Part shown: piece by piece, positions 1 through 6,116 of the stretch
How positions within the stretch are numbered: position 1 is the first letter of the stretch
Layout of the letters: each line of letters starts with the position of its first letter
Source: Dehalococcoidia bacterium
GTDB taxonomy: Bacteria; Chloroflexota; Dehalococcoidia; Tepidiformales; Tepidiformaceae
DNA: 10,931 bases
Assembly: GCA_007126855.1 (NCBI GenBank)
Contig: SLAK01000009.1
Location: forward strand, 1 to 10,931
Direction: 5' to 3'
Position numbers and translations under genes: made by a program
Notes under the pieces: model-generated
Seen by the model: only the letters and a program-made list of their open reading frames with translations
Told to the model about the DNA's origin: nothing
The model's database searches: none

Positions 1-519
1 ACCGGCCTCATGGGACAGGAGATCACCATCCATGTCCCGGAAGTCCGGGTAGGCACCCGGGCGGACGCGTGCGACGCCATTGGGGGCGACGATGCAGTGG
101 TGCTCGGCTCCTATCTCATGGTCGAGGGCGACATCTCCGGCCACGTCATGCTGCTGTTCCCGGTGGAGCGCGGCATGGCCTGCGTCGACCTGATGTGCGG
201 CCAGCCCATCGGCACGACGGCCGAATTCGACGAATTCACCGCATCGGCGATTGGCGAACTCGGGAACATCGTCGGGTCGGCCTTCGTCAATGCCCTTGGC
301 GACGAAACCCGCCTGGCGCTGCACCCGACTCCACCCACCGTGGTGAACGACCTGGCCATCGCGCTGGTCGAAACCGTCTACGCGGAAGTGCTGTCGCAGG
401 GCGGCGAAGTGGTGATGATCGACACAGTCTTCAAAGACGCACGCGGCGATGCGGCCGGGCTGCTCATCTTTGCGCCCGACCCCATGGCCATGGGCCGGCT
501 CAACGAGGTGGCAGCGTGA
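1..519 (+). CDS. cheC: CheC-type CheY-P phosphatase, 5'-truncated by window edge
   Basis: CheC dephosphorylates CheY-P and binds CheD. The reading frame is open to base 1, and the codons before the Met at 10 (T-G-L) continue the usual CheC run before 'xxVPxV', so that Met is probably internal and the true start lies upstream. CheC proteins are about 200 residues with two active-site helices. The visible 172 codons hold only the second one, a perfect [DS]x3Ex2Nx22P match. Counting from the Met at 10, it is Ser79, Glu83 (codon 256-258), Asn86 and Pro109. The first motif would be off the left edge. The 3' end overlaps cheD by 4 nt (GTGA), and cheY lies just beyond, which matches the CheC-CheD-CheY functional triangle. 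CheX or FliY-type phosphatases are less likely given the adjacent cheD. Identity is firm; the 5' end is unknown. Confidence 0.9.
   Translation, partial: TGLMGQEITIHVPEVRVGTRADACDAIGGDDAVVLGSYLMVEGDISGHVMLLFPVERGMACVDLMCGQPIGTTAEFDEFTASAIGELGNIVGSAFVNALGDETRLALHPTPPTVVNDLAIALVETVYAEVLSQGGEVVMIDTVFKDARGDAAGLLIFAPDPMAMGRLNEVAA
505..510 (+). promoter_or_regulatory. Shine-Dalgarno that fixes the cheD GTG start
   Basis: GAGGTG lies inside the end of cheC, 5 nt before GTG 516. No ATG sits near the start of CheD homology, so this site and the GTGA overlap decide the start. Confidence 0.6.
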
Positions 520-1025
520 CCACCACGGCGGCGGGGAAGAAGCCGACGGCCGTCGGCATCGGCCACCTGGCCGTGAGCGACGACCCCGGCGATGTCCTCG
601 TCGCCTATGGGCTGGGCTCTTGCGTGGGCATGAGCGCATACGACCCCACCGCCCGCGTGGCCGGGCTCATCCATGTCTTGCTACCCGATTCAACTGAGAG
701 CCGGTCGCGCCCGGAGGGCGAACCGGCACGCTATGCCGATACGGCAGTCGATGCGCTCATCGAGCAAATGATGGCGAAAGGGGCGCGCCCACCGCGCCTG
801 CGCATCGTGCTGGCCGGCGGCGCGGCGGTGCTCGGGAGGCAGAACGCAGAAAAATTCAAGATCGGCGAGCGAAACGCCGAAGCCATACGTAGCCGCTTGC
901 GGAGCCATGGGCTGCGCGCGGCAGCCGAAGACCTTGGCGGGACACAGGGCCGGACGATGGAAGTGTGGTGCTCGACCGGCGCCACCTACGTGCGGACGGC
1001 CGCAGCACCAGCACGAGAGCTGTAG
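516..1025 (+). CDS. cheD: CheD, receptor glutamine deamidase
   Basis: CheD deamidates specific glutamines of chemoreceptors and is held or released by CheC, which links CheY-P level to receptor state. The chosen start is GTG 516, overlapping the cheC stop, with GAGGTG (505-510) 5 nt upstream; it gives 169 residues, normal for CheD. The N-terminal GIGHLAV and GLGSCVG blocks are classic. Cys36 is the nucleophile and His53 (in LIHVLLPDS) lies 17 residues later, the same spacing as Cys27/His44 in Thermotoga maritima CheD. The third member of that triad, Thr21, corresponds here to Ala30. A conserved LAGGAAVL stretch (99-106) and KIGERNAEAI (115-124) follow. The frame runs open upstream to 69, but that stretch overlaps cheC and shows no CheD homology. 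Translation is probably coupled to cheC. Confidence 0.93.
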   Translation: MTTTAAGKKPTAVGIGHLAVSDDPGDVLVAYGLGSCVGMSAYDPTARVAGLIHVLLPDSTESRSRPEGEPARYADTAVDALIEQMMAKGARPPRLRIVLAGGAAVLGRQNAEKFKIGERNAEAIRSRLRSHGLRAAAEDLGGTQGRTMEVWCSTGATYVRTAAAPAREL

Positions 1026-1035
1026 GAGGGGCCGA

Positions 1036-1392
1036 ATGACGACAATCCTTGTGGTAGACGACGCCGCGTTCATGCGCATGCGGACATCCAAAATTTTGAC
1101 TGAAGCCGGTTACGAGGTTATCCAGGCCGAGAACGGGCTGGAAGCCCTCAACAAGTACAAAGAACACCGCCCCGACGTGGTCTTGCTCGACATCACCATG
1201 CCAGAGATGGACGGCCTAACGGCGCTCCAGGAAATCCGCGCCGTGGACGCCGACGCGAAGGTCGCCATGATCACCGCGCTCGGCCAGCAGCAGATCGTGC
1301 TGGAAGCGGTGAAAGCCGGCGCCAAGGATTTCCTGGTCAAGCCCTGCGAGGGTGAGCGCGTCCTCGCGACTGTCAGCAAACTTGTCGCCTGA
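1036..1392 (+). CDS. cheY: CheY, single-domain chemotaxis response regulator
   Basis: CheY is phosphorylated by CheA and carries the signal to the flagellar switch; it is the substrate of CheC. It is a lone receiver domain of 118 residues, the usual size. The acidic pair is Asp8/Asp9, the phosphoacceptor is Asp52 (in LLDITMPEMDG), the conserved switch Thr is Thr80 (MITA) and the Lys is Lys102 (VKP). No output domain follows. The start at ATG 1036 is set by a strong AGGAGGGG (1024-1031) that overlaps the cheD stop, and upstream codons in frame lie within cheD. It sits 10 nt after cheD and 11 nt before cheB. A generic receiver protein is possible in principle, but the context makes CheY the clear call. 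Confidence 0.93.
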   Translation: MTTILVVDDAAFMRMRTSKILTEAGYEVIQAENGLEALNKYKEHRPDVVLLDITMPEMDGLTALQEIRAVDADAKVAMITALGQQQIVLEAVKAGAKDFLVKPCEGERVLATVSKLVA

Positions 1393-1403
1393 GGTCTTCA
1401 CCC

Positions 1404-2489
1404 ATGAGCGTCGCGCCCATTCCACAGCACGTGAAGACTCGCGTTCTTGTCGTGGACGATTCTCCCTTCATGCGGCGCGCGCTCGGGCGCATCCTGCAAA
1501 CCGATGACTCCATCGAGGTCGTTGGCGAGGCGTCGAACGGCCTCGAAGCGCTCCGCCGCCTGCTCGAACTCCGGCCCGACGTCATCACCATGGACGTCGA
1601 GATGCCGCGCATGGACGGCGTCTCCGCCGTGGCGGAGATCATGCGGACGCGGCCCACGCCCGTGGTGATGGTGAGCACACTGACCACCGCGGGCGCTGAC
1701 ACCACGCTCCGCGCGCTGGAAGCGGGTGCAGTCGATTACGTGGCGAAACCCGGCGGCATGAGCCACGAGCTCGGGGATGTCTCCACCGCGCTGGTTGCCG
1801 CCGTCACCACCGCAAGACACGCCAGAGTCGGCCGGGCGAGGAAGCCGGCGACCGTCGCACCGCCACCGCCGCGCAAGCAGCCACCGGATAGCAGCGAGCC
1901 CGCCGCCCGGCTGGTGGTCATTGGCGCTTCGACCGGTGGACCGCCGGCGCTTACCCGCGTCGTGCCACACCTCCCGGCCAGCCTGGAAGCCGCCGTGCTG
2001 GTGGTACAGCACATGCCCGCCGGGTTTACCCGGGCGCTCGCCGAGCGGCTCTGTGGCCTGTCGGAATTGCCGGTCCGGGAAGCTCGCGAGGGCGATAGCC
2101 TGACACCGGGGCGGGTGCTGGTTGTCCCCGGGGACTTCCACGCCGATGTGCTCCCGGGGCGCCAGATCCACCTCCACCAGAGCGAGCCGCTCCACGGCGT
2201 GCGGCCCAGCGTCGACGTCACACTCCGCACAGCCGCGGAAGTGTATGGCACGGCAACAACGACAGCCATCCTCACGGGCATGGGCCGCGACGGGGCGCGG
2301 GGCGCGAGCCTGGTGGAGAAGGCTGGCGGCCGGGTCCTGGTCCAGGACGAAGAAACGTCGGTCATTTACGGCATGCCTCGTGCCGCAAAGGAAGCCACAC
2401 GCCGGCACACCGAATGCCGGCTGGAAGACATGGCAAACCTGATAACCCACGCAGTCCGCCAGTCGGTGAAAGGCCACGGCAATGAATGA
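1404..2489 (+). CDS. cheB: CheB, protein-glutamate methylesterase/deamidase
   Basis: CheB removes methyl groups from receptor glutamates (and can deamidate glutamines) once CheA phosphorylates it, opposing CheR. The 361 residues split into a receiver domain (about 12-130), with Asp18/Asp19, phosphoacceptor Asp64 (TMDVEMPRMDG), Ser91/Thr92 and Lys115 (KPGG), then a Pro/Arg-rich linker (about 140-167) and the CheB_methylest domain (168-355). The catalytic triad is visible: Ser176 in GASTGGPPA, His203 in VQHMPAGFT and Asp296 in TGMGRDGA. GAGG (1391-1394) lies 9 nt before ATG 1404. The stop overlaps the cheR start by 8 nt, so the opposing methylation enzymes are translated together. No truncation or missing residue is seen. 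Confidence 0.97.
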   Translation: MSVAPIPQHVKTRVLVVDDSPFMRRALGRILQTDDSIEVVGEASNGLEALRRLLELRPDVITMDVEMPRMDGVSAVAEIMRTRPTPVVMVSTLTTAGADTTLRALEAGAVDYVAKPGGMSHELGDVSTALVAAVTTARHARVGRARKPATVAPPPPRKQPPDSSEPAARLVVIGASTGGPPALTRVVPHLPASLEAAVLVVQHMPAGFTRALAERLCGLSELPVREAREGDSLTPGRVLVVPGDFHADVLPGRQIHLHQSEPLHGVRPSVDVTLRTAAEVYGTATTTAILTGMGRDGARGASLVEKAGGRVLVQDEETSVIYGMPRAAKEATRRHTECRLEDMANLITHAVRQSVKGHGNE

Positions 2490-3270
2490 CGACGATCGGG
2501 AGTGGAACGAATTCAGGCAGTCGCTCGAAAGCGCCATCGGCATGCCGCTGCACCAGTACAAAGAAGCGCAGATGCGGCGGCGGCTGGGGGCCCTGCGTTC
2601 CCGGGAGCGCATGATCACGTGGGAGGAGTTTGCCAGCGCATTGGAGCGCCGCCCCGAGCTCCTCGATATGGTGAAAGACACGCTGACCATCAACGTTAGC
2701 GAGTTCTTCCGCCAGCCTGAACGCTTCACAGAACTGCAAAAGACCTACATCCCCGAGATGCTGCAACACCGCCCGGCGCTCCGCATCTGGAGTGCCGGCT
2801 GCTCCATTGGATGCGAACCCTACACGTTGGCGATAATCCTCAAGGAGTTGAGCCCTGAGGCGCGGCACTCCATCCTGGCGACCGATGTCGACATGCCGAT
2901 CCTGGCGAAGGCCCAGAGCGGCGCCGGGTACCTTCCCGAGCATGTGCGTTCGGTCCCGGAAGACATTCTGCGAAAGTACTTCACCTTCGACGGCAGCACC
3001 TACGCGGTCAGCAACGAGGTGAAGCGCATGGTGCAGTTCCGGCGCCACGACCTGCTCAGCGATGCCTACCCGCGGGACCTGGACCTGATCCTCTGCCGCA
3101 ACGTGGTCATCTATTTCAACGAAGACGCCAAGGCCTATATCTACGATGGTTTCGCCCGCGCGCTTCGGTCCGGCGGGCTGCTCTTCATCGGGGGCAGCGA
3201 GATGATCATGCGCTCGCAGGACCTTGGGCTCCGCTCCGCAGCAATGAGCATGTACCGCAAAGCCGCCTGA
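2482..3270 (+). CDS. cheR: CheR, SAM-dependent chemoreceptor methyltransferase
   Basis: CheR transfers methyl from S-adenosylmethionine to receptor glutamates for adaptation. At 262 residues it has the normal two parts. The helical N domain (about 8-70) shows the basic YKEAQMRRRLGALRSR run, thought to contact receptors. The Rossmann methyltransferase domain (about 71-260) shows NVSEFFR (71-77), WSAGCSIGCEPYTLA (103-117), ATDVD (133-137), a KYF block (165-167) and CRNVVIYF (205-212). The SAM loop is usually written GCSTGEEPYS; here the first Glu of EE is Cys111 (codon 2812-2814), an unusual change. No C-terminal receptor-tethering or TPR extension is seen. ATG 2482 lies inside the end of cheB. 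This is the last gene of the operon before a 173-nt gap. Confidence 0.95.
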   Translation: MNDDDREWNEFRQSLESAIGMPLHQYKEAQMRRRLGALRSRERMITWEEFASALERRPELLDMVKDTLTINVSEFFRQPERFTELQKTYIPEMLQHRPALRIWSAGCSIGCEPYTLAIILKELSPEARHSILATDVDMPILAKAQSGAGYLPEHVRSVPEDILRKYFTFDGSTYAVSNEVKRMVQFRRHDLLSDAYPRDLDLILCRNVVIYFNEDAKAYIYDGFARALRSGGLLFIGGSEMIMRSQDLGLRSAAMSMYRKAA

Positions 3271-3277
3271 AGGCGAA

Positions 3278-3296
3278 GCTTCGACCGATCCGAAGC
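3278..3296 (+). terminator. Possible weak hairpin after cheR
   Basis: GCTTCG (3278-3283) and CGAAGC (3291-3296) form a 6-bp stem with a 7-nt loop just after the cheR stop. AGGC (3271-3274) and GCCT (3295-3298) offer a competing outer pairing. No U-run follows, so it is at best a weak or factor-assisted terminator. The rest of the 3271-3443 gap is GC-rich; I found no convincing promoter in it. Confidence 0.3.
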
Positions 3297-3432
3297 CTGG
3301 ACGGTCCCCCGCATACCTGCGCGGGCGGCGGCGAACCACGATTATCCCCTTTCTGTCCCTTCCTCTGGTACATTCCGCCAAACACTTGTCGAAGGCCCGG
3401 TCCGGTGTGCGGTTTTGCCCCGGAGCTTTCGC

Positions 3433-3440
3433 GAGGAGGG
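3433..3440 (+). promoter_or_regulatory. Strong Shine-Dalgarno deciding the CoA-transferase start
   Basis: GAGGAGGG lies 3 nt (core about 5 nt) before ATG 3444. The frame is open further upstream to 3405, but those 13 codons are not family-like, so 3444 is preferred. Confidence 0.7.
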
Positions 3441-3443
3441 ACT

Positions 3444-4652
3444 ATGCAACAGGCATTGGACGACGTCGTCGTCCTGGACCTCACCCAGCACGTCGCGGGG
3501 CCCTATGCCACGAAGCTATTCGCTGACTACGGCGCCGACGTGATCAAAGTCGAAGCGCCGCGAGGCGACATTACCCGGCGGCTTGGGCCGTTCATGGGAG
3601 ACGATGAGCACCCGGAGAAGAGTGGCCTTTTCTTCGTGCTCAACACGAATAAGCGCTCGGTGGTGCTCGACCTGAAGACACCGGAGGGCAAGGACGCCCT
3701 CGCAGCGCTGGCCAGGCGTGCCGACATCGCCTTCCAGAGCTTCGCGCCGGGCACCGTCGACCGCCTGGGCATTGGCTGGGACTGGTTCCAGCAGGTGAAC
3801 CCGAAGCTGACGCTTGTCTCGGTGTCGAACTTCGGCCAGACGGGCCCCTACCGCGATTACCGTCTCAGCGAGCTCGTCCTCTACGGTTTCGCCGGCGAGA
3901 TGTATTCCATGGGCGAGACGGACCGCGAGCCGGTGAAGATGTTCGGCACCGCGGCGCTCTTTGAGTCGGGCTCGGCGGTCGCGTCCGGTGCAATGGGTGC
4001 GCTCTGGGCGGCGAAGCGGCACGGTATCGCCCAGCACGTCGACATTGCGCTGCACGAGACGCAGGCCGGCGGGGTCGACCGCCGCCACGCCGCGGCCATC
4101 GCCTACCAGTTCAGCGGCCGCAAGACCCAGCGTGTGGCCAGCGCAGCCGCCGGCATGCCCCAGGGGATTTATCCCTGCGCCGACGGCTTCGTCGACTTCA
4201 ACAACGCGGGGTTACGCTACGACCGGATTATCGACATGGTTGGTAATGCCGAGTGGGCGCTGGATCCGCGCTACCAGGAGCCGACGGCCCGGCTGATGCC
4301 GGACCTTGTGGAGGAATGGAACTCGCACTTCATGGTCTGGTGCCTGGAGCGCACCAAGAAGGAGATCTGGGCGGAAGCCCGGCGCGCCAAGGTGCTCTGC
4401 GGGCCGCTCTTCACCATGGAAGACCTCTTCCACGACGGGCACTTCACCAACCGCGACTTCTGGACCGACGCAGAGCACCCGGTCATGGGCAAGATCCAGT
4501 TCCCCGGCCGGCCCGTGATCATGGAAAAGGGCGGCTGGGAGCTTCGCAGGCCGGCGCCGCTCCTTGGCCAGCACACGGAAGAAGTGCTACAGGAAGCCGG
4601 CCTGCCCGCCGAAACGATCGGCAAAATGAAGCCAACGGAGGGAGTGCGATGA
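3444..4652 (+). CDS. Family III (CaiB/BaiF) CoA transferase, subunit lacking the catalytic Asp
   Basis: This is a family III CoA-transferase fold protein of 402 residues, the usual length. Family members move CoA from a donor thioester to a carboxylic acid through an aspartyl-CoA intermediate. Family blocks are clear: VVVLDLTQHVAGPYATKLFADYGADVIKVE (8-37), NTNKRSVVLDLKTPEGK (67-83), FAPGTVDRLGIGW (100-112) and VSNFGQTGPYRDY (127-139). The active-site helix aligns without gaps to that of the next gene from residue 170 to 205 (the AALW/GALW block), and there the catalytic Asp is Leu172; Glu174 is two residues on. The usual RTGxGQ turn reads RHGIAQ. It overlaps the next gene by 4 nt (ATGA). I infer a non-catalytic partner subunit, as in two-gene enzymes such as BbsEF or SmtAB. 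The substrate cannot be told from sequence. Confidence 0.88.
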   Translation: MQQALDDVVVLDLTQHVAGPYATKLFADYGADVIKVEAPRGDITRRLGPFMGDDEHPEKSGLFFVLNTNKRSVVLDLKTPEGKDALAALARRADIAFQSFAPGTVDRLGIGWDWFQQVNPKLTLVSVSNFGQTGPYRDYRLSELVLYGFAGEMYSMGETDREPVKMFGTAALFESGSAVASGAMGALWAAKRHGIAQHVDIALHETQAGGVDRRHAAAIAYQFSGRKTQRVASAAAGMPQGIYPCADGFVDFNNAGLRYDRIIDMVGNAEWALDPRYQEPTARLMPDLVEEWNSHFMVWCLERTKKEIWAEARRAKVLCGPLFTMEDLFHDGHFTNRDFWTDAEHPVMGKIQFPGRPVIMEKGGWELRRPAPLLGQHTEEVLQEAGLPAETIGKMKPTEGVR

Positions 4653-5974
4653 CCCCGAAACCACTCGATGGAGTCCGCGTCGTCGACCTTTGCGTCGTCT
4701 GGGCAGGCCCGTTCGCGACCATGCAGCTTGCCGACCTCGGGGCCGAGGTCATCAAGCCGGAGAACCCCTTCGTCTGGCAGCCAATGACCCGCGGCGCCAT
4801 GGCCCGCCCGCCCGCCATGATGCTGCCAATGACCCAGGCGTGGGGGGGCGGCTACCCGAACAACGAGCCGGGCGAGCGCCCCTGGAACTACTGCCCCACC
4901 TTTGTCAGCGTCTACCGCAACAAGAGAAGCTTCACCGTCGACCTGCGCCGGCCGGAGGGCATGGAGGTGCTGCGCCGCCTGGTCGCCGAATCCGACGTGG
5001 TATACGAAAACAACGCCACCGGGACGATGGAGAAGCTCGGCATCACCTACGACTGGCTGCGTGAGGCGAACCCGCAAATCATCTTCGTCCGCGTGCCTGC
5101 CTACGGGTCGAAGGGGCCCTATGCCCAGGCGCGCGCGCTCGGCGTCCACCTGGAGGCGGTGATGGGCCACACGCTGCTGCGCGGCTATGAAGACGCCGAC
5201 CCATCGTCGAACTCCGCCATCTATTCCGGCGACTTCATGGCCGGCGCGCAGGGCGCCTTCGCCGTCATGGCGGCCCTCTGGCACCGGGAGCGCACCGGCG
5301 AGGGCCAGCTCATCGAAGTCGCCCAGGCCGAAAGCGCAGCGACCATGTTCACACAGGCCATCATGGACTACACCATGAACAGCCGGCTGCTGCACGCCAT
5401 CGGCAACCGCGACATCTTTGGCAAGCACCCCTGCGGCGTCTACCCGGCGAAGTCGCCCGGCACGGCCGAGACCATGGACGACCACTGGATCTCCATCCAC
5501 GTGGAGGACGACGACCAGTGGCAGGCCTTCATCGAGGCGATTGGCAGCCCGGACTGGGCCAAAGACGAACGCTTCCGGACCAACGCTGGCCGGAACGAGC
5601 ACCGCCAGGAGCTCGATGAGCACATTGCCGCCTACACCGCCCAGCACGAGGACTACGACTTGATGCACTGCCTGCAGGCGGCCGGCATCGCCGCAGCGCC
5701 CGTGCTCGAAGCGTCGCGCATGTTCGACGACCCGCAATTCCGTGCCCGGGACTTCTTCCGGACGCAGACCGTCGAGGGCGCCGGCACGAAGGAATACGTC
5801 GGGCCGATGTGGCAGTTCTCCGAAACGCCGGTCGAGTTCACCCAGCCGCCGGTGCTCTTCGGCGAGCACAACGACTATGTCTACCGCGGAGTGCTCAAGA
5901 TGAGCGACAGCGAGATCGAGAAGCTTCGCGAAGGCGGACACATCTCCATGGACTTCGACCCGAGCGTGCCATAA
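4649..5974 (+). CDS. Family III (CaiB/BaiF) CoA transferase, catalytic subunit
   Basis: This second family III CoA transferase, 441 residues, is probably the catalytic partner of the one it overlaps. ATG 4649 follows GGAGGGAG (4637-4644) by 4 nt. The family N-terminal block is LDGVRVVDLCVVWAGPFATM (6-25) and LGAEVIKPE (30-38). YRNKRSFTVDLRRPEG (89-104) and VPAYGSKGPYA (149-159) follow. The catalytic Asp is Asp195 (codon 5231-5233) in YSGDFMAGAQGA, followed by the conserved AALWHRERTGEGQ (208-220). Residues about 41-85 form an extra Met/Pro/Trp-rich stretch between the VIKPE and NKRS blocks, longer than in simple family members; it may shape the substrate pocket. Likely job: activation of an organic acid by CoA transfer in the cytoplasm. 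The acid is unknown; CaiB, BaiF, BbsE/F-like and SmtA/B-like roles are all open. Confidence 0.92.
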   Translation: MTPKPLDGVRVVDLCVVWAGPFATMQLADLGAEVIKPENPFVWQPMTRGAMARPPAMMLPMTQAWGGGYPNNEPGERPWNYCPTFVSVYRNKRSFTVDLRRPEGMEVLRRLVAESDVVYENNATGTMEKLGITYDWLREANPQIIFVRVPAYGSKGPYAQARALGVHLEAVMGHTLLRGYEDADPSSNSAIYSGDFMAGAQGAFAVMAALWHRERTGEGQLIEVAQAESAATMFTQAIMDYTMNSRLLHAIGNRDIFGKHPCGVYPAKSPGTAETMDDHWISIHVEDDDQWQAFIEAIGSPDWAKDERFRTNAGRNEHRQELDEHIAAYTAQHEDYDLMHCLQAAGIAAAPVLEASRMFDDPQFRARDFFRTQTVEGAGTKEYVGPMWQFSETPVEFTQPPVLFGEHNDYVYRGVLKMSDSEIEKLREGGHISMDFDPSVP

Positions 5975-5985
5975 GCGATGCTTAA

Positions 5986-6018
5986 GCGGGCCTGGCGAGC
6001 ATCTACTGCCAGGCCCGC
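5986..6018 (+). terminator. Perfect 11-bp inverted repeat, putative terminator after CoA-transferase pair
   Basis: GCGGGCCTGGC (5986-5996) and GCCAGGCCCGC (6008-6018) are exact reverse complements with an 11-nt loop, starting 11 nt after the stop at 5974. The stem is very GC-rich, but no U-run follows (GC-rich CGGTGTACCGG instead). It may therefore terminate imperfectly, protect the mRNA 3' end, or act as a regulatory dyad. Confidence 0.55.
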
Positions 6019-6035
6019 CGGTGTACCGGTAGAAT
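6006..6035 (+). promoter_or_regulatory. Candidate sigma70-type promoter for the acetyl-CoA synthetase gene
   Basis: TAGAAT (6030-6035; 5 of 6 to TATAAT) follows CTGCCA (6006-6011; 4 of 6 to TTGACA) at an 18-nt spacing, about 80 nt before the ATG. The -35 element falls inside the right arm of the hairpin at 5986-6018. This is a match to consensus only. Confidence 0.35.
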
Positions 6036-6104
6036 GCACTTTCACCAGCCAGGCCGGTGTTTGCCGGGACCGGCGCACGCTTGCTTCAAGCAGAGCTCCA
6101 TTTG

Positions 6105-6113
6105 AAGGAGGGG
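6105..6113 (+). promoter_or_regulatory. Strong Shine-Dalgarno deciding the acsA start
   Basis: AAGGAGGGG ends 3 nt (GGAG core 6 nt) before ATG 6117. An in-frame ATG at 6057 has no such site, so 6117 is chosen. The first three bases also pair in a small stem (6084-6089 with 6102-6107). Confidence 0.7.
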
Positions 6114-6116
6114 ACG

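Noticed and set aside
69..515. Upstream extension of the cheD frame
   Set aside because: It overlaps cheC entirely, gives an Arg/His-rich peptide and adds over 140 residues not present in CheD proteins.
1398..2729. Long minus-strand open frame opposite cheB and cheR
   Set aside because: It is a high-GC shadow of two well-conserved genes; its translation is Arg/His-rich with no recognisable motif. The same holds for minus-strand frames at 4271-5941 (opposite the transferases) and 6357-7790 (opposite acsA).
3341..3374. ATTAT and TACATT as -10 elements upstream of the first CoA transferase
   Set aside because: Neither has a matching -35 at 16-18 nt, so no promoter is claimed.
4253..4648. Upstream extension of the second CoA-transferase frame
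   Set aside because: It lies out of frame within the first transferase gene, gives a low-complexity Gly/Arg/Pro peptide, and the family N-terminus begins just after ATG 4649.
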